Under the pieces are notes generated by a model. That model saw only the letters and a list, made by a program, of their open reading frames with translations. It made no database searches and had not been told where the DNA came from. The position numbers and the translations under genes were made by a program. From NCBI GenBank assembly GCA_948919095.1, contig CAQYCU010000060.1, positions 1 through 8,728 on the forward strand: DNA of 8,728 bases. Reading direction: 5' to 3'. Positions 1-5,646 of this stretch are shown one piece after another (position 1 is the first letter of the stretch; the number at the start of each line of letters is the position of its first letter). The DNA is from an uncultured Clostridia bacterium (GTDB lineage Bacteria > Bacillota > Clostridia > TANB77 > CAG-508).

Positions 1-819
1 AGTTTTTATTGTAACACCTTTACCAGCACCAGATTTACCGAATACAACCATGTTGTAGTTGCTTAGTGTTGAACTAAAGTTGTCGTATAATATTGGAAGT
101 CCTGTTTGTCTATTAAATCCAAGTGGTATACCATTTTCGTGTCCTACATCTGCATTTATAAATGGGAATACTGTTGCCATTGACCTACGGTCAAATGTAT
201 GTTTTTTTCCGATTTTATCATCATTGAATGGCATATTTGACTTAAATGCATCTTCTTGTATTGCCCATGCATTTCTCATTCCAGTAAGTGTTTTTGACAT
301 TTCTGATGATAATAGTTCTGTTTCTCTATCTAGTTCTTCCATGTTGTATGCAAATATTGTACACATGATTGATGATTCAAATAGTTTGTCAAGTCCGCTT
401 GCTATCGCATCTCTAAGTTCTTCTGCTTCTTGTCTTTTTTGTGCTAGTAAGCTTTCACGGTTAATGTTTCCTCTGTCTTGTGCAACTATTCTTTCAGATT
501 CTAGTTCATTTATTGTTCTATTTAAGTCGTTCTGTGATTTTGCTTCGCTTACCGGATTTATGAATACAGAAACGTTTATATCTCCGAATGTATACATTTC
601 TCTAAGTAATAATGGGAATGTACACATTCTTGGAAGAGTTGAGACCATAAGTGTTCTAGCATATTTTGTTGTGTTTGATATTAACTCTAGATGATTTGGA
701 CTTGTTGCGTCAACTCCTGATGGTGCAATTAAGTCTTTTATGTCTTTTTTGTTTCTTGTTAATATGTTGCTGTTTTCCTCGTTGTTAACATTTATTGTTG
801 TGTTTTCATTATTTTTCAT
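1..819 (-). CDS. virB4: VirB4/TraC-family type IV secretion ATPase, N-terminal part (cut by window edge)
   Basis: The first 273 codons are visible and the gene runs off the left edge. The start ATG (817-819) has a GGAGG ribosome binding site at 827-831. The protein opens with a polar, Asn-rich tail of about 30 residues. It then has the typical TraC/VirB4 lead-in (around residues 50-95, including KYARTLMVSTLPR) and a charged helical region at about 95-150 (NELESERI, EEAEELRDAI-like). It ends with a P-loop, FGKSGAGKG at 260-268, just inside the window. VirB4 ATPases sit at the inner face of the membrane and energise pilus assembly and substrate transfer. The residue after the P-loop lysine is Gly, with Thr two positions later, instead of the usual Ser/Thr. 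The gene directly follows the TraC-like gene with a gap of about 100 bases, and I see no terminator between them, so it is probably the fifth gene of the operon. Walker B and the rest of the motor domain lie outside the window. Confidence 0.88.
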   Translation of the reverse strand, partial: MKNNENTTINVNNEENSNILTRNKKDIKDLIAPSGVDATSPNHLELISNTTKYARTLMVSTLPRMCTFPLLLREMYTFGDINVSVFINPVSEAKSQNDLNRTINELESERIVAQDRGNINRESLLAQKRQEAEELRDAIASGLDKLFESSIMCTIFAYNMEELDRETELLSSEMSKTLTGMRNAWAIQEDAFKSNMPFNDDKIGKKHTFDRRSMATVFPFINADVGHENGIPLGFNRQTGLPILYDNFSSTLSNYNMVVFGKSGAGKGVTIKT

Positions 820-921
820 TTATCTTCCTCCCTTATTTATTAAAAGGTTTTGTTTATTGTCATTCTAAAATTTTTCAAGAATTTGTACTAAAGTATATAA
901 TTATTGATTGGTATAGCAACA

Positions 922-2100
922 TTAATTTTGATTACGTCTTATAACTCTTCTTTGATTTTCTTGTTCATTTAGAAGTTCATCTACATTTGCATTGTCAATT
1001 TGTCTATTGGTTTCTTCATATAATGGTCTACTAAGTTCATTTTTGTATTCATTTACCATTTGCTTTGCTCTTTCTTTTACACGTCTTTGTCTTTCTTCTT
1101 TTGTTATTTGGTCTGCTCTAAGTATGCTCTTTGCTGCAACTTTTGAGGCATCACTATCAATTATTGCTTCTAGTCTCTTTTTCTTTTCTTCCATTACGTC
1201 TTTTGCTGTTGAGTATAATCTATCATATTCAGCATCTAATGCATTTTTTAATCTTAATTTTTCTGACTCGTCTCTGTTATATGCAACATATAGTAATTCT
1301 GCCAACTCTTCTGATGATAATATTCTTCCATTTACTTCTGCTGAAACTAAAGCTCTTATAACTGTTTGACATCTTGTGTATAGTTCTGAGAATACTATAT
1401 CATTTAATTCTTCTCTTGAATATTTGCTTACGTCTCCATATTCTGATGTGTAATATGATATTATGATATATGTTTTTTGTTGTAATATGTTGCGTCCTTC
1501 ACTCATTCTTCTTGTATATTCTTCAACTGATTGTCCATATTCTAGTATGTTTTGTCTTCTTTGACGTTCTAGTTGAAGACGTGTGTACATTTCTTGGTCA
1601 CCTTTGCTTCTAGCTTGAGTTATTTGATATTTTATTCTGTTTATTTGGTCTTGCATATCGTCTGTTCTTTTTTTGTATTCTGCAAGTATTTCTGCTAAAT
1701 TTAATGTTCTTGTTTGAATATATAATTGTATTGGAAAACGTAATGTATTTAATAATTCAATAAATCCTAATTCTACTGCGTTTTTGTCGTCTTCTGAAAG
1801 TAAATCATAGTTTACACCTTTACATTCTAGTACCATTATGTACTGTTTGTAATTTTTTCTTACAATCATGCTGTCAATTATTTTGTCAAATTCCATAAAT
1901 TTGTATATGGAATCTATTCCTTTTCCATCTCTAGTTATTTGTGTTACTGGAGCTTTTTTTACAGGTTCGTTGTTTCCACTACTTACTTGCTCTTTTTTGC
2001 TTTTGTATTTAAAAATTATAATTATAGCAACACCTGCTAAAACTAAAATTAATAAAACTACTAGGGCTAATATTATATTAAGAACTTGTACTGTATCCAT
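922..2100 (-). CDS. Membrane-anchored TraC-like protein (detached VirB4 N-terminal-type domain)
   Basis: This is a 392-residue protein with one N-terminal membrane helix (about residues 7-30), followed by a Lys-rich stop-transfer stretch and a cytoplasmic body. Residues 70-135 (IVRKNYKQYIMVLECKGVNY, then LRFPIQLYIQTRTLNL) read like the beta-rich N-terminal module of VirB4/TraC proteins. A charged helical, probably coiled-coil region follows (140-205), then a second strand-rich part (TYIIISYYTS, 209-218). The tail is very basic and helical (330-392) and ends in RRVIRRNQN. There is no P-loop, so it is not itself an ATPase. In Gram-positive and candidate-phyla systems a separate TraC-like protein of this kind is found beside VirB4. 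I infer that it anchors or docks the ATPase at the membrane channel. The start is certain from context: the ATG shares one base with the TAA of the PrgI-like gene (TAATG), and a GGAGG lies at 2111-2115. The two genes are therefore translationally coupled. Confidence 0.72.
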   Translation of the reverse strand: MDTVQVLNIILALVVLLILVLAGVAIIIIFKYKSKKEQVSSGNNEPVKKAPVTQITRDGKGIDSIYKFMEFDKIIDSMIVRKNYKQYIMVLECKGVNYDLLSEDDKNAVELGFIELLNTLRFPIQLYIQTRTLNLAEILAEYKKRTDDMQDQINRIKYQITQARSKGDQEMYTRLQLERQRRQNILEYGQSVEEYTRRMSEGRNILQQKTYIIISYYTSEYGDVSKYSREELNDIVFSELYTRCQTVIRALVSAEVNGRILSSEELAELLYVAYNRDESEKLRLKNALDAEYDRLYSTAKDVMEEKKKRLEAIIDSDASKVAAKSILRADQITKEERQRRVKERAKQMVNEYKNELSRPLYEETNRQIDNANVDELLNEQENQRRVIRRNQN

Positions 2101-2546
2101 TATTTACTTTCCTCCTTTGTTGATTTATTCTTAAATGCCTTGGTTGTTTTTCCTGAAATTGTGTCAAATATCTTTTCTGATTCGTTTGTCGTGCTTAGAT
2201 AGTCTGGTTCTTTCCTTGGAACTGCTACTGAGTATATTTTTCTGTTTTTCTTAAATACCATATAGGTTGTTATTATGTCGAATAATGTCATTCCACCTAC
2301 ATTTTTTTCTAATTTTGTAGCTCCATTCATTGGTACTTTTATTGTTACTACTGCATATCCAATTAATGCAAATAGTACCATTATAATTATTCCTAGTGTC
2401 TTTAATCCTATTGCTGATAAAATTAAGTAAAATATAAGTCCTAGAAATGCACCAGCTGCTGTAAATACTAATGATTTTGGTGTGAATATTATCAGTATTC
2501 TTGTCTCTCCCTTTAATTTGTTGCTGGGTATATAATAACTTCCCAT
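2100..2546 (-). CDS. PrgI-family (VirB3-like) type IV secretion membrane protein
   Basis: This is a 148-residue protein whose layout matches the PrgI family of Gram-positive type IV secretion systems, the functional counterpart of VirB3. It has a short N-terminus beginning YYIPSNKLKGETR (4-16) and two adjacent membrane helices (about 25-46 and 49-70). A conserved-looking loop, KVPMNG (70-75), follows, then an amphipathic stretch with TLFDIITTYMVFKKNRKIY (87-105) and a polar, Lys-rich tail. Proteins of this family partner with VirB4 at the membrane, and here the gene is followed at once by the TraC-like gene and VirB4. The ribosome binding site AAGGAGGA (2551-2558) is strong and close to the start. 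The stop codon overlaps the next start by one base. The TM-pair layout, the YYIPSN opening and the gene order carry the assignment; sequence identity was not measured. Confidence 0.78.
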   Translation of the reverse strand: MGSYYIPSNKLKGETRILIIFTPKSLVFTAAGAFLGLIFYLILSAIGLKTLGIIIMVLFALIGYAVVTIKVPMNGATKLEKNVGGMTLFDIITTYMVFKKNRKIYSVAVPRKEPDYLSTTNESEKIFDTISGKTTKAFKNKSTKEESK

Positions 2547-2612
2547 ACTATCCTCCTTAGTTTTTAGTTTTATTTGCTTTTATGTTTTCGTAAATTCTTT
2601 TACTAGAATAAT

Positions 2613-3011
2613 TTATTCTCCTGTTACTTTTAACATTATACTAACTGCTATGTTGAATATTCCTGCCGAGCCGTAAACTATAGCTACTGCAATTACAAAC
2701 CATATTAGTTTTTGTTTTAGTTGTGCTCTTTCATTTGCTCCATCTAACATATATTGTACTCCCATGATGCCACCTACTATTAAAAACACGACTGTTGCTA
2801 TTGCAACTAGCATATTCGCTATTTGTAATATTTTTGTTTTTGCAGTTGTGGCATCTATTTTTTGATTGTTCTTTCCAGTTTGTAGAAAGTTTTCTGCTGA
2901 TGATTGTATGTTTCCAAATAGTGTTGATGCATACACATTTGTCTCTACTACTGGAAGTATACTAAATAACATTACTATCGTTACTACTATTTTTAATATT
3001 TTACTTTTCAT
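2613..3011 (-). CDS. VirB2/TrbC-like pilin, third paralogue (most divergent)
   Basis: This is a 132-residue small membrane protein of the type IV secretion pilin type. It has a Lys-bearing signal peptide (1-28, ending NVYA before STLFG), a short polar exported segment (29-60), and two long membrane helices (about 62-86 and 99-125). A short charged cytoplasmic loop, GANERAQLKQK (91-101), joins the helices. The loop and the GGIMGVQYM motif before it (80-88) match the other two pilin-like proteins in position and pattern, but the rest is clearly diverged, so it may be a minor pilin or a channel component. Its ribosome binding site is a run of six G (3018-3023 on the complement). The gene lies 61 bases after the second pilin and 66 before the PrgI-like gene, with no terminator seen, so it is an internal operon gene. 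Confidence 0.75.
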   Translation of the reverse strand: MKSKILKIVVTIVMLFSILPVVETNVYASTLFGNIQSSAENFLQTGKNNQKIDATTAKTKILQIANMLVAIATVVFLIVGGIMGVQYMLDGANERAQLKQKLIWFVIAVAIVYGSAGIFNIAVSIMLKVTGE

Positions 3012-3072
3012 TTTCTTCCCCCCTCTATAGACATTTTCTCTTACATTTCTAATATTTTATTAACCATGTTTT

Positions 3073-3444
3073 TTATTGAAGAGTTACTCCTGACCATGCT
3101 GATTTTGCGATTATTGTTAGTATCTCTCCTATTGAAAATACTAGTAATGCTCCTATGGCAACTGCTATTAATTCTTTTTTTACTTTTGCTTTTCCTTCTG
3201 GGTCTGCTGCTGAGTTCATAAATTGTACTCCTTTATATATTACTATTATTACTGCTGCTGTGTATGTAATATATTTTGCAATTGAATATATTGGTGCTGC
3301 TTTTGCGGTAAGTGAGCTGTCTCCACTCATTATAGTAGTATTATCTCCAGAGCCTATTAGTAAATCACTTGCATAACTAAAATTAATAAATACATTTGCA
3401 AGTATTAATATCATTACTGTTATTTTTATTATTTTGTTTTTCAT
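3073..3444 (-). CDS. VirB2/TrbC-like pilin, second paralogue (first gene of the secretion operon)
   Basis: From the preferred start the protein has 123 residues. A signal peptide (1-25, SYA before SDLL) is followed by a polar exported segment, then two membrane helices (about 52-75 and 91-113). The cytoplasmic loop has the sequence ADPEGKAKVKKE (80-91). The stretch YTAAVIIVIYKGVQFM (61-76) and the end IGALLVFSIG (97-106) line up with the first pilin (YTAAVILLIMLGIKYM, IGAILVFAAG), so the two are paralogues. The reading frame is open for eight more codons to an ATG at 3468. I chose the Met at 3444 because it gives a normal Lys-rich signal-peptide start (MKNKIIKI), like the other two pilins, and because GGGG at 3453-3456 is properly spaced. 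The upstream ATG has no well-placed site. The gene follows two tandem promoters and a long leader. Confidence 0.8.
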   Translation of the reverse strand: MKNKIIKITVMILILANVFINFSYASDLLIGSGDNTTIMSGDSSLTAKAAPIYSIAKYITYTAAVIIVIYKGVQFMNSAADPEGKAKVKKELIAVAIGALLVFSIGEILTIIAKSAWSGVTLQ

Positions 3445-3542
3445 AAATTTTACCCCATTGATACGCATTTATAATTCATATCTTTCCCTTTACATTTTTG
3501 TTGTCAATTAGATGTGATATTACACCCTTTTTAACATATTAT

Positions 3543-3571
3543 ATTATATATAAATATGGCTTTTTTTTCAA
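3543..3571 (-). promoter_or_regulatory. Proximal promoter of the secretion operon
   Basis: A second TTGAAA (3566-3571), 17 bases and TATAAT (3543-3548) occur 91 bases closer to the gene on the minus strand. The hexamers and spacing are the same as in the distal promoter. The sequence is very AT-rich, so a chance match is somewhat more likely here. Confidence 0.6.
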
Positions 3572-3633
3572 TCTTTTTATATAAACTTAATGATAATGTC
3601 ATATTTGTAATAGAAGCGCAATTTTGCATATAC

Positions 3634-3662
3634 ATTATACCTTGTTTTGTCTTTATTTTCAA
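3634..3662 (-). promoter_or_regulatory. Distal promoter of the secretion operon
   Basis: TTGAAA (3657-3662), a 17-base spacer and TATAAT (3634-3639) lie on the minus strand. Transcription would start near 3627 and leave a leader of about 180 bases before the second pilin gene. Confidence 0.7.
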
Positions 3663-3744
3663 TAGTTTTAGCGTAATTAAATTATTTTGTTTTTGCGTTA
3701 TATCTTTCCATTTTGTGGTCCTTATTTATTTTTCAATGATAACG

Positions 3745-3774
3745 AAAAAAAAGCTATGCCAAAAGGCATAACTT
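3745..3774 (-). terminator. Strong intrinsic terminator after the first pilin gene
   Basis: The ten-base arms 3751-3760 and 3765-3774 enclose a four-base loop (TTTT on the minus strand). On the minus-strand RNA the arms pair fully with one G-U pair, and a run of T follows (complement of 3745-3752). On the plus strand the same position is a C-A mismatch, so the hairpin is tuned to the minus direction. It separates the first pilin from the operon behind it. Confidence 0.9.
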
Positions 3775-3788
3775 TTTTATTATTTTTA

Positions 3789-4166
3789 TTAGCTTGTTTT
3801 AATTGCTTCACTGAATACACTGCTTAATACTTGTAATACTAAACCTGCTGCAAATACTAAGATTGCACCTATTACATATGTAACAGCCATTTTTTTGATT
3901 TCAGCTTTTCCATCTGGAGCTTGTGTCATATATTTAATACCTAACATTATTAATAATATAACAGCTGCTGTATAACATAAGTATGCTACAATAGTTAATA
4001 CGTTTTGTGTTGTAGTTTTTAATGCGTTTGGTGTTGTACCAGAACTAACTGATGGTATTCCTAAAGTTGCTTCAACTGTTCCACCTAATAGCATATTTAA
4101 TGATACTGCGATAGTAGCTATTATCATTATAATTGTAAAAGCTTTTTTTATTGTACTTACTTTCAT
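3789..4166 (-). CDS. VirB2/TrbC-like pilin, first paralogue (own transcription unit)
   Basis: This is a 125-residue protein with a signal peptide (1-33; VEA before TLGIP), a Thr/Ser-rich exported segment (34-54) and two membrane helices (about 56-79 and 93-115). The helices are linked by a short cytoplasmic loop, APDGKAEIKK (83-92). This is the usual form of type IV secretion pilin-like proteins, which are stored in the membrane and then assembled into a pilus or channel stalk. It is the only T4SS gene here with a consensus promoter (TTGACA, 17 bp, TATAAT), a near-perfect AAGGAGG site (4174-4180) and a strong terminator right after its stop. I infer that it is made in larger amounts than the operon genes, as expected for a major pilin. 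The paralogues downstream would then be minor subunits, although this is not shown by the sequence itself. Confidence 0.8.
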   Translation of the reverse strand: MKVSTIKKAFTIIMIIATIAVSLNMLLGGTVEATLGIPSVSSGTTPNALKTTTQNVLTIVAYLCYTAAVILLIMLGIKYMTQAPDGKAEIKKMAVTYVIGAILVFAAGLVLQVLSSVFSEAIKTS

Positions 4167-4197
4167 AGTTTCTCCTCCTTAAATCATTGTTATCATA

Positions 4198-4226
4198 ATT
4201 ATAAAATAATTATTCCAACTTGTCAA
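4198..4226 (-). promoter_or_regulatory. Consensus sigma-A promoter of the first pilin gene
   Basis: TTGACA (4221-4226), a 17-base spacer and TATAAT (4198-4203) on the minus strand match the consensus at all twelve positions. Transcription should begin near 4191, giving a leader of about 25 bases that carries AAGGAGG. Strong, housekeeping-type expression is inferred. Confidence 0.9.
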
Positions 4227-4321
4227 TTATTTTTTAATCTTTTCTTGAAAATTTTACTATTTTTATTAACTTTTTGTGCTTTTTTAGTTCTTAAGAGTCT
4301 TTTTCTTCTTAATTGTCGTTT

Positions 4322-4462
4322 TTAGTTTTGTTCTTGATAGTAGCTGGCTATGAGTTTATCAAGTTCTACACTTAACTTGTATATTTTTGAGTAATCCTCT
4401 TTTTCAGCTATACTTTTGTTTAATTTTTCTCTTAATGTATTTATTTCATTCTTTTTCAACAT
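4322..4462 (-). CDS. Spo0E-like sporulation regulatory protein (aspartyl-phosphate phosphatase family)
   Basis: This is a 46-residue protein starting MLKKNEINTLREKLNKSI and ending in Gln-Asn. Residues 30-42, LSVELDKLIASYY, carry the Spo0E-family signature (Ser-x-Glu-Leu-Asp, then Leu-Ile and an aromatic pair). The first half (residues 5-20) would be the first helix and the signature sits on the second, giving the two-helix hairpin of the family. Characterised members remove phosphate from Spo0A~P and so restrain entry into sporulation; the same role is inferred here. The length is at the short end of the family but complete. The start is supported by GGAGG at 4470-4474, seven bases upstream, and by a good sigma-A promoter (4513-4541). 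It lies between the tail-anchored protein gene and the first pilin. No clear terminator follows, so read-through into the pilin gene is possible. Confidence 0.85.
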   Translation of the reverse strand: MLKKNEINTLREKLNKSIAEKEDYSKIYKLSVELDKLIASYYQEQN

Positions 4463-4469
4463 TTTTATT

Positions 4470-4474
4470 CCTCC
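4470..4474 (-). promoter_or_regulatory. Ribosome binding site of the Spo0E-like gene
   Basis: GGAGG on the minus strand ends seven bases before the ATG at 4460-4462. It is the main support for calling this short frame a real gene. Confidence 0.8.
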
Positions 4475-4512
4475 ATTTCTTTTATTTGCTATTGTTGTTT
4501 ATGGTTTACTAA

Positions 4513-4541
4513 AATATACCATATTTTTACATTTTAGTCAA
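4513..4541 (-). promoter_or_regulatory. Sigma-A-type promoter of the Spo0E-like gene
   Basis: On the minus strand, TTGACT (4536-4541), 17 bases and TATATT (4513-4518) lie about 50 bases upstream of the start codon. The -10 region lies within a symmetric AT-rich sequence, AAAATAT-ACC-ATATTTT (4511-4527), that could be an operator. The rest of the gap up to 4687 holds only an all-AT 8-bp hairpin (4550-4570). Confidence 0.75.
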
Positions 4542-4687
4542 GAGTTTTTAAATTTTTTGTTGAAAAATTTGTCTATTGTAAGTTTTTGTCAGTCTACTGT
4601 GGTTTATGTTTTTTTCCATCAAATTTTACGTAGTTAAACATTTTATTGTGATATTGTAATCTTTAATTTGTGTTAGTTCTCGTGATT

Positions 4688-5458
4688 TTAAGAGCCTATT
4701 ATTAAGTTTATTATTCCTATTATTATTACAACCCCAATTAGCATCATCAAAAATAATGTTTCATTTTTATTGTCATTTAAGTTATAGTTTTTATATAGTA
4801 ATTCAAATTGGTTTTCTACTTCTATATATTTTTTGTCTAATTTTAATTCTTTTTCCCATTTTTCTATTTGTCTTTGTTCTTTTTCATCAAATTTTTCAGA
4901 TATTGTTACATTGAAAATTTCTTGTGTAAATTCGACAAATTTCTTCCTTGTCTTTTCAAATATATTTGGGTTTTGAATTTCATTTTGTAGTTTATTTAAG
5001 TTTATCATTTTGTATAATTCTAATATATACACATATAGCATTGTATCTTTTTCTATTTTTGCATCATATGCTGTATCTTCTGATAAGTTTATTTCTCTCA
5101 TTTTTTCTTTTTCTTTGTATTGTACTAATTTTTGTACTTCTTTTTTATCACTTGTTACTACAAAGCATACTCCTGTGTTAAAACATATTACTAGTGTATC
5201 CTTTTTTTCAAATATGTTGCATTTGTATCCTGCACAAACTGTGCCTTTTAAGTCATTTGATAAATTGTTAAATTCTGTTTTGCTTGTTACATTAAATGTC
5301 CAAAACATATATTCTTTAATCATGGGTAAAAATGTGTCATATATTTCTTTGTCCTTTTTCTTGTTAAATACCTTTACTTTATAGTTATCATCAAGTAATA
5401 ATTCATAATATCCTGCCAATCTTTTATTATCAATTATATATGGATATATTTTATTCAT
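4688..5458 (-). CDS. Tail-anchored membrane protein of unknown function (256 residues)
   Basis: I do not recognise this family. The N-terminal part (1-110) looks like a mixed alpha/beta soluble domain: IYPYIIDNKRLAGYYELLLD (4-23), then a strand pair TLVICFNTGVCFVV (88-101). Four Cys lie at 75, 80, 92 and 98 (VCAGYKC and ICFNTGVC), but they are not spaced as a convincing zinc site. The middle and C-terminal parts (about 110-230) are highly charged and helical. One strongly hydrophobic helix (234-255) ends two residues before the C-terminus, so the protein should be tail-anchored with its body in the cytoplasm. The layout (soluble domain, charged helices, C-terminal membrane segment) loosely recalls RMD1/DUF155 proteins, but I see no decisive motif. 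AAGGAAG at 5464-5470 serves the start. It lies between the WG-repeat gene and the Spo0E-like gene, with only a weak TATACT-like promoter element upstream. Confidence 0.75.
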   Translation of the reverse strand: MNKIYPYIIDNKRLAGYYELLLDDNYKVKVFNKKKDKEIYDTFLPMIKEYMFWTFNVTSKTEFNNLSNDLKGTVCAGYKCNIFEKKDTLVICFNTGVCFVVTSDKKEVQKLVQYKEKEKMREINLSEDTAYDAKIEKDTMLYVYILELYKMINLNKLQNEIQNPNIFEKTRKKFVEFTQEIFNVTISEKFDEKEQRQIEKWEKELKLDKKYIEVENQFELLYKNYNLNDNKNETLFLMMLIGVVIIIGIINLIIGS

Positions 5459-5497
5459 TTTATCTTCCTTTCTTTGATTTTAATAAGAATTAGTATA

Positions 5498-5626
5498 TTG
5501 CTAGGCGAACAAAATTAAAATCAATGAAGCGTGCTTTTTGCACGTTTGCTGAGGCTGTTAAGCTTTAGCTGTTACAGCGTCAGTACGCAAAGCCGATTTG
5601 ATTTTAATTGCAGTCCAACGACGCAA
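5498..5626. repeat. GC-rich intergenic element bounded by inverted repeats
   Basis: The gap between the WG-repeat gene and the 256-residue gene holds a block unlike its surroundings. Perfect 12-base inverted repeats, AATTAAAATCAA at 5513-5524 and TTGATTTTAATT at 5598-5609, enclose about 73 bases that are close to half G+C (35 of 71 bases counted over 5526-5596), in a strongly A+T-rich region. Inside are an 8-bp hairpin with a TTTTT loop (arms 5527-5534 and 5540-5547, one G-T pair), a GCTGT/ACAGC pair (5554-5558 with 5574-5578), and GCGT-CAGT-ACGC (5577-5588). Outside the arms, TTGC (5498-5501) and GCAA (5623-5626) may extend the inverted repeat imperfectly. It could be a dispersed palindromic repeat or MITE-like element, a structured RNA, or a terminator for the WG-repeat gene. 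No coding frame is evident. Confidence 0.55.
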
Positions 5627-5646
5627 GATGCTGATTATTATTAAAA

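Larger units (their letters stand above)
3445..3744 (-). other. Intergenic leader region of the secretion operon
   Basis: About 300 bases without a supported gene lie between the first pilin's terminator and the second pilin. The region holds the two tandem promoters and an AT-rich leader. I see no strong hairpin, riboswitch core or conserved leader peptide in it. A plus-strand frame here (3556-3771) has no ribosome binding site and encodes a Phe-rich sequence typical of random AT-rich DNA. Confidence 0.6.

Noticed and set aside
59..694. Plus-strand frame of 211 codons opposite the VirB4-like gene
   Set aside because: It lies antisense to a clear ATPase gene, gives a Ser/Phe-rich sequence typical of the reverse of AT-rich coding DNA, and has no ribosome binding site.
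850..910. Possible promoter between the TraC-like gene and VirB4 (TATACT with a weak TTGCTA)
   Set aside because: The -35 is poor and the spacer is 16. The AT-rich gap makes such matches common, and co-transcription is simpler.
3018..3023. Run of six G in the ribosome binding site of the third pilin as a phase-variation tract
   Set aside because: Six bases is short for slipped-strand switching, and the run simply forms the Shine-Dalgarno sequence.
3445..3468. Upstream ATG of the second pilin (eight extra residues)
   Set aside because: It has no well-placed ribosome binding site, and the shorter start gives a standard signal peptide like the two paralogues.
3556..3771. Plus-strand frame of 71 codons in the gap before the second pilin
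   Set aside because: It has no ribosome binding site, overlaps two minus-strand promoters and the pilin terminator, and has a Phe/Ile-rich low-complexity composition.
4550..4570. AAATTTTT/AAAAATTT inverted repeat as a terminator for the 256-residue gene
   Set aside because: The stem is entirely A-T and no T-run follows on the minus strand, so it is unlikely to terminate transcription.
4416..4637. Plus-strand frame of 73 codons opposite the Spo0E-like gene
   Set aside because: It lacks a ribosome binding site and is antisense to the short gene that carries a recognisable family motif.
4618..4642. A very short minus-strand frame starting MFNYVKF
   Set aside because: It has only about 14 codons, no ribosome binding site and no promoter of its own.
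4931..4937. TTCGACA, the complement of the Spo0A-box core TGTCGAA (another copy at 2276-2282)
   Set aside because: Both copies lie inside coding regions far from promoters. A seven-base match is expected by chance.
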